This document shows, in pieces, positions 9,152-17,731 of a stretch of 64,000 bases of DNA. Positions within the stretch are counted from its first letter, which is position 1; each line of letters opens with the position of its first letter. A program made the translations under genes and the position numbers. Below the pieces are notes generated by a model. The model saw only the letters and a list, made by a program, of their open reading frames with translations, ran no database searches and was not told the DNA's origin. The DNA lies in contig NZ_AAYB01000002.1 in NCBI RefSeq assembly GCF_000169435.1, positions 558,001 through 622,000 of the forward strand, written 5' to 3'. The DNA is from Roseobacter sp. CCS2 (GTDB lineage Bacteria; Pseudomonadota; Alphaproteobacteria; Rhodobacterales; Rhodobacteraceae).

Positions 9152-9973
9152 TTACGAGTGTTTCTGCAAGGCTGCCCGTTCGGCATTCAGTTTGCGGGTA
9201 TATCCGGATTGAATGATTTCTACCGCAACCAGCACCACCACAGAGAAGTAGAACGTCGACTTTGACATCGGGATAATGTCGTGGCCAAAGACCATGATTT
9301 GCAGGCTATCATCATGCATGGCATGGGCCGCAGCAGGGCCAGCTTCGCCCAACAAAACCACACCAACGATCAGCAGGATGAAAAGACCAAGCACCTCGTA
9401 CATGCGGTTCTTTTCCAAGAACCGGGTCACGCCGTCCGCCAGCAATAGCATCGCCAGACCGGACAGGATGATCGCAAAGGCAAGGATCGGGAAGACATCA
9501 GTGATGGCAAGCGCGGACAAAACCGAATCGAACGAAAAGATCAGGTTCATGACAACAATCAGCACCACGACCTGCGTTGCTGATTTGGCGCCTTTGCCCT
9601 CAACATCATGGCCAAGGTCATCCATCGACAGCATATGCCCGATTTCCTTGACGGCCGTATACATGATGAACGCGCCACCAAACACAAAGACAATTGTGGC
9701 AAAGTTAACGCCACCTTCGATCACACCTTCCCAATCCATGATAAAGAACGGCTCTGACAGCATATCAATCAGCTGGATCATGGTAAAAAGCAGCACAACC
9801 CGCAGTGCAACCGCGATGATGATGCCCCATGTGCGCACCGCCTTTTGTTGTGCAACGGGCGCGCGTTTACTCTCAATTGAGATATATAGAAGGTTGTCGA
9901 AGCCCAAAACAGCTTGCAAAAAGCACAGCATGATCAGGTTTACAGCGTTTTCGAGCGTTAGCAGGTCAGCCAA
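9152..9973 (-). CDS. terC: TerC-family integral membrane protein
   Basis: 273 residues with about seven membrane helices. The FLQAVLGFDNLLYI segment near residue 20 and the LIFSFDSVLSALAIT segment near residue 145 carry the conserved intramembrane Asp residues of TerC proteins, which are linked to metal (for example manganese) export and to co-translocational metal loading. Translation starts at TTG 9973, preceded by GGGGGA at a suitable distance; the ATG at 9978 is out of frame. It heads the minus-strand block of XpaC, TelA and SPFH genes. The family is firm, the transported ion is not known. Confidence 0.9.
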   Translation of the reverse strand: MADLLTLENAVNLIMLCFLQAVLGFDNLLYISIESKRAPVAQQKAVRTWGIIIAVALRVVLLFTMIQLIDMLSEPFFIMDWEGVIEGGVNFATIVFVFGGAFIMYTAVKEIGHMLSMDDLGHDVEGKGAKSATQVVVLIVVMNLIFSFDSVLSALAITDVFPILAFAIILSGLAMLLLADGVTRFLEKNRMYEVLGLFILLIVGVVLLGEAGPAAAHAMHDDSLQIMVFGHDIIPMSKSTFYFSVVVLVAVEIIQSGYTRKLNAERAALQKHS

Positions 9974-10038
9974 AGCATAGTCCCCCGGGAGAATTTTTAT
10001 TCACACCACCATGCACAACGCATGAAGCAGAACAAGGT

Positions 10039-10842
10039 TCAACTGGATCGCTTTTTCCCCCTTGTGGGGCGATTCACAGGTTTTCGAACCCGTTTTGGCG
10101 TTGGTTTACCCGAAATTCCTAGCTGATCACGCACGACGCGCTGTTTCAGCTCCTCTACTTCGCCCTGTTTCAAGGCGGCCAGTTGGAAGGGACCATAGCT
10201 GACACGGATCAGCCTGTTCACAGTGACGCCGATTTCACCCATCGCACGCCGAATTTCGCGGTTTTTGCCTTCGCGCAGACTAACGGTCAGCCAAGCGTTC
10301 GCACCTTGCTGGCGATCAAAGGTGACGACCATGGGCTGATACTGGATACCTTCGACAGTGATCCCTTCGCGCAATTCATCCAGTTTGGCTTCACTGACCG
10401 ACCCGTTGATGCGCACGCGGTAGCGGCGCAGCCAACCGGTGGATGGCAGCTCCAGCTTGCGCTTGACCTCACCGTCGTTGGTCAGAAGTAACAGTCCTTC
10501 GGAGTTCAGATCGAGCCTGCCGACCGACATCACACGCGGCATGGTCTCTGGTAATGATGCGAAAACAGTCGGGCGATCTTTCTCGTCACGCTCAGTTGTC
10601 ACCAATCCCGCAGGTTTGTGATACAGCCAGATGCGTGGCGGCTCAGGCTCACCCACTTGCTTGCCATCCACGACGATGCGGTCGTCAGCAGTCACGTTCA
10701 GGGCTGGGCTGGTGATGGTCTTGCCATTTACGCTGACGCGGCCATCTTCGATCATGCGTTCAGCCTCGCGGCGGCTGGCGATGCCTGCGCGGGATAAAAC
10801 TTTGGCGATGCGGTCGCCGGGTGGTGGGGTTTCATTACTCAT
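10039..10842 (-). CDS. rluB: RluB-type 23S rRNA pseudouridine synthase
   Basis: 267 residues from ATG 10842; an upstream in-frame start would run into the tadA promoter region and is not supported. An S4 RNA-binding domain occupies about residues 9-70 (RIAKVLSRAGIASRREAERM), followed by the RsuA/RluB/E/F catalytic domain with GRLDLNSEGLLLLTNDGE, whose Asp is the catalytic residue. A basic tail of Lys/Arg/Pro residues ends the protein. The family isomerises a uridine in 23S rRNA. Members RluB, RluE and RluF are hard to tell apart; the S4 domain and basic tail favour RluB. It diverges from tadA over 65 bp. Confidence 0.88.
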   Translation of the reverse strand: MSNETPPPGDRIAKVLSRAGIASRREAERMIEDGRVSVNGKTITSPALNVTADDRIVVDGKQVGEPEPPRIWLYHKPAGLVTTERDEKDRPTVFASLPETMPRVMSVGRLDLNSEGLLLLTNDGEVKRKLELPSTGWLRRYRVRINGSVSEAKLDELREGITVEGIQYQPMVVTFDRQQGANAWLTVSLREGKNREIRRAMGEIGVTVNRLIRVSYGPFQLAALKQGEVEELKQRVVRDQLGISGKPTPKRVRKPVNRPTRGKKRSS

Positions 10843-10907
10843 CCCCGCCCCATAACGGCTTTGATCGCCCCTTGCCAGCGATAGCCGCAGCAGTGCATGC
10901 AAAGGAT

Positions 10908-11354
10908 ATGGATTTTCGGACCTACATGAATGTTGCCTTGGATGAGGCCCGCGTAGCTGGCGCGCGCGGCGAAGTACCAGTGGGTGCCGTGATCGTCGGA
11001 CCGGATGGTGTTGTGGCCCAAGCGGGCAATCAGACGCGGGAACGCAGCGACCCGACCGCGCATGCCGAAGTGCTGGCGATCCGGGCCGCTTGTGCGGCGT
11101 TGGGGCAGGAACGCCTGATAAGATGCGACCTCTATGTCACACTAGAGCCTTGTCCAATGTGTGCTGCTGCCATCAGCAATGCGCGGATTGCGCGGCTCTA
11201 TTACGGGGCGGCGGACCCCAAATCAGGCGGGGTGGCCCAGGGGCCGCGCGTGTTCAGCCATGCACAATGCCATCATGTGCCAGAGGTTTATGATGGGATT
11301 GGCGCAAAGGCGTCAGAGGCTCTTTTAAAGGACTTTTTTGCAGGACGACGGTAG
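10908..11354 (+). CDS. tadA: tRNA-specific adenosine deaminase TadA
   Basis: 148 residues from ATG 10908, the common start for the family. TadA deaminates adenosine 34 of tRNAArg(ACG) to inosine. The zinc site is complete: His52 and the proton-shuttling Glu54 in AHAEVLAIRA, and Cys82 and Cys85 in PCPMCAAAIS. The gene diverges from rluB and lies 8 bp before the ceramidase-like gene, so the two may be co-transcribed. Length and motifs are normal. Confidence 0.95.
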   Translation: MDFRTYMNVALDEARVAGARGEVPVGAVIVGPDGVVAQAGNQTRERSDPTAHAEVLAIRAACAALGQERLIRCDLYVTLEPCPMCAAAISNARIARLYYGAADPKSGGVAQGPRVFSHAQCHHVPEVYDGIGAKASEALLKDFFAGRR

Positions 11355-11362
11355 AAACGCGG

Positions 11363-12016
11363 ATGGACTGGTTTGAACAGATAGACGGCTATTGCGAGCG
11401 GACGGATTTCAGCTATTGGTCCGAGCCGCTGAATGCAGTGACCAACCTTGCCTTCATCATCGCTGCCCTCATCCTGTGGCGTCGGGGCAGTGGTGTGCCA
11501 CTGGCGCGTGTCTTGTTGGTCATTCTGGTCGCGATTGGGATTGGCAGCTATCTCTTTCATACCCATGCCACGATCTGGGCGGTCACTATTGATATGATCC
11601 CGATTGGCATCTTCATTCTGGTATACCTCTTTGCGGTCAACCGGGACATTGTACCGATGGCCGGCTGGAAGGCGCTTTTGGCGACGACCCTGTTCTTTCC
11701 ATATGCGTGGCTGGTCGTCTGGGTGACGAACCAGCTACCGTTCTTTCATATTTCGAACTTCTATTGGACTGTGCCGCTCTTGCTTTGCATCTATGCGGTG
11801 GGGTTGCGCGACAGGCCAGGTATCGCGTCGGGTTTTCTTATTGGCGCAGCCATTCTGAGCCTGTCGATCAGCGTCCGGTCCGTCGATGAAAGTCTGTGCG
11901 ATACCATTCCCTTTGGAACGCATTTCCTCTGGCACATCCTCAACGGCATCATGCTGGGCTGGATGATCCATGTTTACACGCGTCATATGCTTGCGACCGG
12001 CCCCGCAGAGCGCTAA
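11363..12016 (+). CDS. Ceramidase-domain integral membrane protein
   Basis: 217 residues with about seven membrane helices. The motifs of the alkaline ceramidase / CREST family are present: GIGSYLFHTHATIWAVTID with a conserved Ser, two His and an Asp, and FGTHFLWHILNG near the C-terminus with two more His. These residues form a zinc site in the eukaryotic enzymes and suggest an amide hydrolase acting on a lipid in the inner membrane. The bacterial substrate is unknown; it need not be ceramide. The gene starts 8 bp after tadA and ends 33 bp before gatC. Confidence 0.8.
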   Translation: MDWFEQIDGYCERTDFSYWSEPLNAVTNLAFIIAALILWRRGSGVPLARVLLVILVAIGIGSYLFHTHATIWAVTIDMIPIGIFILVYLFAVNRDIVPMAGWKALLATTLFFPYAWLVVWVTNQLPFFHISNFYWTVPLLLCIYAVGLRDRPGIASGFLIGAAILSLSISVRSVDESLCDTIPFGTHFLWHILNGIMLGWMIHVYTRHMLATGPAER

Positions 12017-12049
12017 ACGCTGGTCAAAGATTCATCGGAGAGTTTGTTC

Positions 12050-12337
12050 ATGTCGATTGACACCGAAACCGCCCGCCGCGTGGCCAAGCTGGCCCGCATC
12101 AAGGTGGAAGATGACGCATTGCCTGCACTGGCGTCCGAGTTCAGCGCGATCCTCGGGTTCATTGAGCAGCTCAATGAAGTTGATGTGGAAGGCGTCGCGC
12201 CGATGACATCCGTGACGCCGCAGCGTCTGAAGCGTCGCGATGATGTGGTGACGGATGGTGGCCAACAAGAGGCTGTGTTGAAGAACGCGCCCGATGCCCG
12301 CGAAGGATTCTTTGCTGTGCCGAAGGTGGTGGAATAA
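12050..12337 (+). CDS. gatC: Asp-tRNA(Asn)/Glu-tRNA(Gln) amidotransferase subunit C
   Basis: 95 residues from ATG 12050; a TTG two codons upstream is the alternative but less likely start. GatC is a small helical and belt-like subunit that holds GatA and GatB together. The sequence begins with [17 protein letters not shown] and ends with [16 protein letters not shown], both typical. Its TAA stop shares one base with the gatA ATG, showing translational coupling. gatB is not in the adjacent sequence. Confidence 0.93.
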   Translation: MSIDTETARRVAKLARIKVEDDALPALASEFSAILGFIEQLNEVDVEGVAPMTSVTPQRLKRRDDVVTDGGQQEAVLKNAPDAREGFFAVPKVVE

Positions 12338-13824
12338 TGTCCGATCTGACCAAACTGACCATCGCCCAGGCCCGCGACGCGATGCGCAAAGGCGAAACCT
12401 CAAGTGCTGAGATTACATCCGCCTGCTTGGCGGCCATCGCAGGTGCAGACGCGCTGGGCGCTTTCGTGCACCATACACCTGACATCGCGCAGGCGCAGGC
12501 CGCTGCCGCTGATACGCGCATCAAGGCCGGTGATGCGCCTGACATGTGTGGCATCCCGCTTGGCATCAAAGATCTGTTTTGTACCAAGGGTGTGCCATCG
12601 CAGGCTGCCAGCCGCATTCTTGAAGGCTTCAAGCCGGAATATGAAAGCACTATTACAAGTCAGTTATTTGACGCAGGCGCTGTCATGTTGGGCAAGCTTA
12701 ACATGGATGAATTCGCGATGGGATCGTCGAATGAGACGTCCGTTTACGGCAATGCGGTCAACCCGTGGAAGCGTGACGGTGACAGCGTGGAACTGACACC
12801 AGGTGGTTCCTCTGGTGGGTCTGCAAGTGCCGTGGCGGCTGATCTGTGCCTTGCCGCAACCGGGACGGATACAGGTGGTTCCATCCGCCAGCCTGCCGCA
12901 TTCGTCGGTATCACCGGCATGAAGCCGACTTATGGGCGTGTTTCACGTTGGGGTATCGTGGCCTTTGCATCGTCGCTTGATCAGGCGGGCCCGATGACCA
13001 AAGACGTGCGTGATGCTGCCATCATGCTGAGTGCGATGTCCGGGCATGACCCGCTGGACAGCACCAGCGCCGATCTGCCTGTGCCTGATTTTGAAGCCGC
13101 ACTGACAGGCGATATTCGCGGCAAGACGATCGGCATTCCCAAGGAATACCGCATGGACGGCATGCCTGCGGAGATCGAACAGCTTTGGGCCGATGGCACT
13201 GCGATGCTCAAGGATGCCGGTGCCAAAATCGTCGATATCACCCTGCCGCACACGAAATACGCTTTGCCTGCTTACTACGTCATTGCCCCAGCCGAGGCAT
13301 CGTCGAACCTTGCCCGCTATGACGGCGTGCGCTTTGGGCACCGGGCCAAGCTGGCACAGGGTGATGGCATTACCGAAATGTATGAAAAGACCCGCGCCGA
13401 AGGGTTTGGGCCGGAAGTGCAGCGTCGTGTGATGGTGGGCACCTATGTGCTGTCCGCCGGATTCTACGACGCCTATTACAACCGGGCCCGCCGTGTGCGT
13501 GCGCTGATCAAGCAGGACTTCGACACCGTCTTTGCCGATGGGGTCGATGCAATCTTGACGCCCGCAACGCCCTCTGCGGCCTTTGGGCTGGGCGAAATGG
13601 CGGATGCGGACCCGATCCAGATGTATCTCAATGACGTGTTCACGGTAACGGTGAACCTTGCCGGATTGCCGGGCATAGCGGTGCCGACCGGGCAGGACAA
13701 GCAGGGTTTGCCGCTTGGCTTACAGCTCATCGGGCGACCTTGGGAAGAGGGCGAGTTGCTGAATGTGGCATACAGTCTTGAACAATCCGCAGGTTTTGTG
13801 GCCAAACCGGCGAAGTGGTGGTAA
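12337..13824 (+). CDS. gatA: Asp-tRNA(Asn)/Glu-tRNA(Gln) amidotransferase subunit A
   Basis: 495 residues, normal for GatA. The subunit releases ammonia from glutamine, which GatB uses to turn Glu-tRNAGln or Asp-tRNAAsn into the amide form. The amidase signature Ser-cisSer-Lys triad is visible: Lys in [11 protein letters not shown] and the two Ser in the Gly/Ser-rich [16 protein letters not shown] stretch, followed by [14 protein letters not shown]. It is translationally coupled to gatC. The following lipoprotein gene begins 40 bp later and is probably on the same transcript. Confidence 0.96.
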   Translation: MSDLTKLTIAQARDAMRKGETSSAEITSACLAAIAGADALGAFVHHTPDIAQAQAAAADTRIKAGDAPDMCGIPLGIKDLFCTKGVPSQAASRILEGFKPEYESTITSQLFDAGAVMLGKLNMDEFAMGSSNETSVYGNAVNPWKRDGDSVELTPGGSSGGSASAVAADLCLAATGTDTGGSIRQPAAFVGITGMKPTYGRVSRWGIVAFASSLDQAGPMTKDVRDAAIMLSAMSGHDPLDSTSADLPVPDFEAALTGDIRGKTIGIPKEYRMDGMPAEIEQLWADGTAMLKDAGAKIVDITLPHTKYALPAYYVIAPAEASSNLARYDGVRFGHRAKLAQGDGITEMYEKTRAEGFGPEVQRRVMVGTYVLSAGFYDAYYNRARRVRALIKQDFDTVFADGVDAILTPATPSAAFGLGEMADADPIQMYLNDVFTVTVNLAGLPGIAVPTGQDKQGLPLGLQLIGRPWEEGELLNVAYSLEQSAGFVAKPAKWW

Positions 13825-13864
13825 TCTTTTGCGAAACAAAACGCAGGCTGACAGGTATCACTTT

Positions 13865-14623
13865 ATGAAACCACGTATTCTTATTGCAGTGACGTTGATC
13901 GGGCTTGCGGCCTGTACGCCGCGTGTTGTGCCCACGGAACGCGGTGTGGGTTTTGATGAGTTTTCCAATTTCGAACTGGAACGCGCACGACGCGAGGCGC
14001 AGCTGTCCGCACCACGCGGGACTATTGTGCCACCGCCGCAGATCAACACGATCCCGTCAGGACAACCGCTCAATCAGACGCAGGGCATTCCGTCTAGTGC
14101 ACTGGCCCAAGCCGGAATTGGGACACAAGCGCCGGCAGCATCCGCGCCAAACCTGGGATCGGATCCATTGCGGACCCAAGGTCTTCAAGCCTCGCCCAGC
14201 AATCCGGCGCCAGCATTGGCCAATTCCGGCACAAGTCTGTCGGATGAGCAGAATTTCGACGCAGTTTCGGGGCGTGAGACCATTGAAAGCGATGCGCAAC
14301 GCCGTGCGGCACAAGCCGCAGCGAGAACACAAATTGCACCCACAGAGGTGCCGCAGCGCCCCTCGAATACCGGGCCAAACATTGTTGAATACGCGCTGAA
14401 TGCGCCAAACGTCAAAGGGCAGGAATGGTATAGCCGGTCGTTGTTGTCGACGGATGGCCGGTTTCGCCGCAACTGCGCGACCTATGCAACGCCTGACGAT
14501 GCGCAGCGCGACTTCCTTGCGCGCGGCGGGCCAGAGCGGGATCGGCGCGGGATTGATCCAGATGGCGACGGCTTTGCCTGCGGATGGGATCCGGCGCCGT
14601 TTATTCAGGCCGTGCGCAACTGA
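13865..14623 (+). CDS. Lipoprotein with C-terminal Excalibur-like domain
   Basis: 252 residues from ATG 13865. The N-terminus has a hydrophobic stretch and lipobox LAAC, so Cys at about residue 16 should be lipidated. The middle part (about 60-190) is low complexity, rich in Pro, Ala, Gln, Ser and Thr, and is probably unstructured. The last 65 residues resemble an Excalibur calcium-binding domain: FRRNCATYATPDDAQRDF followed by an acidic DPDGDGFACGWD loop with two Cys. Calcium binding is inferred from the DxDGDG pattern. The end overlaps the amidase open frame. Confidence 0.7.
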   Translation: MKPRILIAVTLIGLAACTPRVVPTERGVGFDEFSNFELERARREAQLSAPRGTIVPPPQINTIPSGQPLNQTQGIPSSALAQAGIGTQAPAASAPNLGSDPLRTQGLQASPSNPAPALANSGTSLSDEQNFDAVSGRETIESDAQRRAAQAAARTQIAPTEVPQRPSNTGPNIVEYALNAPNVKGQEWYSRSLLSTDGRFRRNCATYATPDDAQRDFLARGGPERDRRGIDPDGDGFACGWDPAPFIQAVRN

Positions 14624-15333
14624 GGCTGACCACGCGACAATCGCCCAACTGTGGGCCGCGACGCGACGGGGTGACACCGGATATTGTTGTCCTTCACTAC
14701 ACGGCGATGGCGTCTGCGTCTGCCGCAGCGGACACGCTGTGCAACCCTGATACCCAAGTTTCGGCGCATTACCTGATCGCGGAAGACGGCGAGGTTATCT
14801 CGCTTGTGCCAGAGGCGTTACGCGCGTGGCACGCCGGGGCGGGCGCATGGGGCGGGGTTACGGATGTGAACAGTCGTTCTATCGGGATTGAGTTGGCGAA
14901 CACAGGGTCCACACCTTTTGCGGCGGCGCAGATTGATGCGCTGACTGATTTGCTGAAAGGGATCAAAACCCGCTGGGATATCCGCCCTGAGCGCGTGATC
15001 GGACATTCTGACATGGCACCGGGGCGCAAGATTGACCCTGGCGTGCGTTTTGATTGGCGCAGGTTGGCATTTGAAGGATTGTCAGTCTGGCCCTCATCAA
15101 ACGCTTGTTTGCATTCTTCGGAAAAGGGCACACAAGAAGCCGATGACGTGCGGTTTGCGGCGTTGATGGCAGCTTTCGGTTATTCGACGACGACGGACCC
15201 TGAACTCCTGCTCAAGAGCTTTCGCCTGCGCTTTCGTCTCGGCTGGGATGGCCCGCTGGACGCAACAGACTTGGCCATGATCACTGACCTTGCACGTCGT
15301 TTCCCCGTTGACGTGAATGCCGCATGGGCCTAA
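14584..15333 (+). CDS. AmpD-like N-acetylmuramoyl-L-alanine amidase
   Basis: Up to 249 residues. The amidase_2 fold residues are visible: the first zinc-ligand His38 in VVLHYTAM, a SAHYLIAEDG strand, and GHSDMAPGRKIDPG with the second His and the ligand Asp. The C-terminal 80 residues resemble a small peptidoglycan-binding-like helical region. The enzyme should cut the lactyl-peptide bond of muropeptides. No signal peptide is seen, which fits a cytosolic AmpD role in recycling. The ATG at 14584 lies inside the preceding gene; a CTG at 14620 or 14626 would remove the overlap and match the family start better, so the start is uncertain. Confidence 0.85.
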   Translation: MGSGAVYSGRAQLRLTTRQSPNCGPRRDGVTPDIVVLHYTAMASASAAADTLCNPDTQVSAHYLIAEDGEVISLVPEALRAWHAGAGAWGGVTDVNSRSIGIELANTGSTPFAAAQIDALTDLLKGIKTRWDIRPERVIGHSDMAPGRKIDPGVRFDWRRLAFEGLSVWPSSNACLHSSEKGTQEADDVRFAALMAAFGYSTTTDPELLLKSFRLRFRLGWDGPLDATDLAMITDLARRFPVDVNAAWA

Positions 15334-15336
15334 CCC
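15308..15336 (+). promoter_or_regulatory. Sigma-70 type promoter of rnpB
   Basis: TTGACG at 15308-15313 and TAACCC at 15331-15336 are separated by exactly 17 bp, and the -10 box ends 5-7 bases before the expected 5' end of RNase P RNA. The promoter lies over the last codons and stop of the amidase gene. Not tested; based on consensus and position. Confidence 0.55.
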
Positions 15337-15340
15337 CCAT

Positions 15341-15717
15341 CTACGCGGATGGCTGGATGACTGCGGCAGCAATGTCGAGGAAAGTCCGGACTCCAAAAAG
15401 CACGGTGCCGGGTAACGCCCGGCGGGGGTAACCCCAGGGAAAGCGCCACAGAGAACAGACTACCTGATTTCGATCAGGAAAAGGTGAAACGGTGGGGTAA
15501 GAGCCCACCGCGCAAGCGGCAACGCAAGCGGCACGGCAAGCCCCACCGGGAGCAATGCCAAATAGGGACCTCGCGTCGCAAGACGGGGATGCTTGAACCC
15601 CAGATGGTCCGGGTTGGCAGCTAGAGGGCGTCTGGCAACAGGCGCCCCAGATGAATGGTCATCCATTTGTGGGCAACCACAAAGGACAGAATCCGGCTTA
15701 TAGGCCATCCGCGCATA
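15341..15717 (+). ncRNA. rnpB: RNase P RNA (class A)
   Basis: The catalytic RNA of RNase P, which removes the 5' leader of precursor tRNAs. The terminal P1 helix is visible as TACGCGGATGGC (from 15342) pairing with GCCATCCGCGCA near 15704-15715. Close to the 5' end lies the conserved GAGGAAAGTCCGGACTCC block (about 15376), in the middle CCACAGAGAACAGACTACC, and near the 3' end ACAGAATCCGGCTTATAG (from 15686). These universally conserved core segments and the length of about 375 nt leave little doubt. The exact ends are set by P1 and may differ by a few bases. The interval 15718-15799 after it holds no gene. Confidence 0.96.
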
Positions 15718-15799
15718 CCAAACTGATAATTTTGGATGGTATCGACTGGCGTCGATCGTATCCTAGACATTCCATGGTCTTGAGGTCTTACTCTCTTAC

Positions 15800-16324
15800 A
15801 TGGCAAAATTTGATATCTTTAAAGCCTCTGAAAAACTGATGGCCATGAGCGATGCGGCATGGGCTAAGCATGCCAACCCTTGGAGTGTATACAGCAGGGT
15901 AATCGGCGGCAGCCTCGTATTTGTTGCTCTTTGGAGCCCATTCTGGATCGGCTATTGGGGCGTTCTAGCGATTTTGGCAGCGGTCCTCTGGGTCCGGATT
16001 AATCCGCGCATGTTTGCTGCACCAAAACATACCGATACCTGGGCCACCCAAGGGGTGTTGGGAGAACGTGCTTTCATGAATCGCGCTGCGGTTCCCATTC
16101 CCATGCATCATAGGTTTGCCGCGTCCGTTACGTCTGGTCTTGCAGGTTTTTTCATGTTGATCGTCGTTGCAGCTTTCTTGATGCACGATTTTTGGCTGGC
16201 ATTCACGGCTTGGCATGCTGCGACGCTTGCCAAGCTATGGTTTTGTGATCGCATGGTTTGGCTCTGGGCTGACATGAAGGCGGCTACAGACCAATATCGG
16301 GCATGGGACGCCGCAGACTGGTAA
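15800..16324 (+). CDS. DUF6653 membrane protein
   Basis: 174 residues. After a polar, helical N-terminus with [19 protein letters not shown], two hydrophobic segments lie close together at about 35-65 and two more at about 110-150. The W-rich and H-rich pattern, including [15 protein letters not shown], fits the DUF6653 family of uncharacterised membrane proteins. Function unknown. It stands alone between rnpB and rpmG on the plus strand. The 245 bp up to rpmG contain no supported gene and probably the rpmG promoter. Confidence 0.65.
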   Translation: MAKFDIFKASEKLMAMSDAAWAKHANPWSVYSRVIGGSLVFVALWSPFWIGYWGVLAILAAVLWVRINPRMFAAPKHTDTWATQGVLGERAFMNRAAVPIPMHHRFAASVTSGLAGFFMLIVVAAFLMHDFWLAFTAWHAATLAKLWFCDRMVWLWADMKAATDQYRAWDAADW

Positions 16325-16480
16325 TAGTCGGCCGACGAACATGGTGCAGTCTTTGTCACCAAGGGTTGAGATCGGGCGCTTGTACCACCCTCCGATTACG
16401 CCAACCTAAAATGTCATCAGGCAAACGGATGCTTGATGTGTCTCACTTGCGTTATATCCCGCATCGACGTTGCTTTGCGG

Positions 16481-16508
16481 TTGACTCGGGCCTTGGCGCG
16501 GGTAAAAG
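16481..16508 (+). promoter_or_regulatory. Candidate promoter of rpmG
   Basis: TTGACT at 16481-16486 is followed after 16 bp by TAAAAG at 16503-16508, a four-of-six match to the -10 consensus. It would give a leader of about 55 nt before the rpmG ATG. Weak evidence from consensus alone. Confidence 0.3.
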
Positions 16509-16569
16509 GCAGCTTCAACGAGATTTACGCGATGTGCCGACCACGGCCCGCAATCAGAGGATACGAGAT

Positions 16570-16737
16570 ATGGCGAAGCCTACCACCATCAAGATCCGCC
16601 TGAACTCCACCGCGGGGACCGGGCATTTCTACGTCACGAAGAAAAACGCACGTACAATGACCGAAAAGATGGTCATTAAAAAGTACGACCCCGTCGTGCG
16701 CAAGCACGTCGAATACAAGGAAGGCAAGATCAAGTAA
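16570..16737 (+). CDS. rpmG: 50S ribosomal protein L33
   Basis: 55 residues from ATG 16570. The sequence is a complete L33 ([18 protein letters not shown], then [10 protein letters not shown] and [14 protein letters not shown]). It lacks all four zinc-ligand cysteines, so it is the C-minus, zinc-independent form. An open frame extends upstream but without homology to L33; the ATG here matches the family start. The gene is single and closed by a strong terminator 25 bp downstream. Confidence 0.97.
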   Translation: MAKPTTIKIRLNSTAGTGHFYVTKKNARTMTEKMVIKKYDPVVRKHVEYKEGKIK

Positions 16738-16761
16738 GTGATCGCCTGACTGCAGATTGAT

Positions 16762-16791
16762 AAAGCCGCACTCTTTGAGGGCGGCTTTTTT
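16762..16791 (+). terminator. Intrinsic terminator of rpmG
   Basis: AAAGCCGC at 16762-16769 pairs with GCGGCTTT at 16781-16788, with an 11-base loop and a T-run 16786-16791. It lies 25 bp after the rpmG stop. Confidence 0.85.
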
Positions 16792-16803
16792 CATGGCCAG
16801 ACC

Positions 16804-17268
16804 TCAACCCAGCGGCGGATCAGCCGGTGTTCCGTTCAACGTATGATAAACGCGCGTCCCGGCTTCGCGATCAAACGTCAGTCTGCGATCATGATCGGGG
16901 TAGGTCACGACATCACGCGGGCTGCGTGTCCCCACAACCAAATAGGTCACATCCGCATCACTGGCATTTTCAAGACAATGCCCAGCCGGATCATTGGCGG
17001 GAAAACAGGCTGCATCACCTGCACTGATCTGCGTGACGGTATCCCCTTCGTGCACCAGAACGGTGCCAGCGATGACATAGATGAATTCATCTTCTTCAAC
17101 ATGCCAGTGCTTAAGCGATGACCGCGATCCGGGTGGCAATGTTTCGGTGAACGCCCCGAATTGCGTAAGGCCGCCAGCATCGCTGTATAAGGCTGCCGTA
17201 TAAGACCCAAGCGCATCGGGTGTTTCAGGCTTTTCAATCGGAACATCTGCTTTGCGGATAATGGGCAT
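16804..17268 (-). CDS. Cupin-domain protein
   Basis: 154 residues forming one cupin barrel. The first metal motif reads KHWHVEEDEFIYV (two His and a Glu), and the second has GDAACFPANDPAGHC with the third His. Single-domain cupins of this size bind a metal and cover many activities, so no reaction can be given. Its GTG/ATG region shares one base with the stop of the MAPEG gene upstream, so the two are likely co-translated. The gene is convergent with rpmG and lies just beyond its terminator. Confidence 0.8.
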   Translation of the reverse strand: MPIIRKADVPIEKPETPDALGSYTAALYSDAGGLTQFGAFTETLPPGSRSSLKHWHVEEDEFIYVIAGTVLVHEGDTVTQISAGDAACFPANDPAGHCLENASDADVTYLVVGTRSPRDVVTYPDHDRRLTFDREAGTRVYHTLNGTPADPPLG

Positions 17269-17660
17269 CAGAATATCAGCGCGAAAAGCAAAGCGATGAG
17301 TAGAACGATTTGCGCGGTGAGTGTCAGGCTCATCCCGATCATTCGCAGGCGCCAGTCTGTGCCGTGGTGGGCAAAGTATATCCCATGCAGTGTGCGTCCG
17401 ATAATCAGGGCACCTGCGCCCAGACCCAGCAGAATGGTATTTCCATTCTGCAGCTCTGCCAGCCCCATCAAAATCAACGCGACCGGCAGCTGTTCGACCG
17501 CATTTGCATGACCCCGTATCGCTTTTGTCAGCGCGCGATCATCATTGTCCCCCAGCACGACACCACCTTTTCGGCGCAGCTGAATAACCTTTATGGTCAG
17601 CAAAAGAATGATGACGCCGCCCAGAAAGGCCGAAATTGACGTGATGGGAAGGAAAACCAT
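17268..17660 (-). CDS. MAPEG-family membrane protein
   Basis: 130 residues from ATG 17660, with four membrane helices. The family marker is the RGHANAVEQLPVALILMGL segment near residues 50-68 (conserved Glu-Gln after the Arg-Asn-containing loop) and RTLHGIYFAHHG in the third helix. MAPEG proteins are glutathione-dependent or related membrane enzymes of eicosanoid and detoxification metabolism; bacterial members are mostly untested. A longer open frame reaches to 17831 but would overlap the terminator and the end of the BI-1 gene. Confidence 0.82.
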   Translation of the reverse strand: MVFLPITSISAFLGGVIILLLTIKVIQLRRKGGVVLGDNDDRALTKAIRGHANAVEQLPVALILMGLAELQNGNTILLGLGAGALIIGRTLHGIYFAHHGTDWRLRMIGMSLTLTAQIVLLIALLFALIF

Positions 17661-17680
17661 GACTTGACCTGCGCGCAAAT

Positions 17681-17709
17681 AAAAAGGGCTGATGTTGCCA
17701 TCAGCCCTT
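17681..17709 (-). terminator. Intrinsic terminator of the BI-1 gene
   Basis: An 11-bp perfect stem (AAGGGCTGATG with CATCAGCCCTT, 17684-17694 and 17699-17709) with a 4-base loop. On the minus strand it is followed by a T-rich tract (17681-17685 read in reverse) and lies 22 bp after the BI-1 stop. Confidence 0.85.
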
Positions 17710-17731
17710 AAACTTACGATGTGTTCAAGAC

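Noticed and set aside
6802..9973. Tellurite resistance operon
   Set aside because: TelA and TerC names come from history; without TerD/TerE/TerZ or tests, tellurite resistance is not supported.
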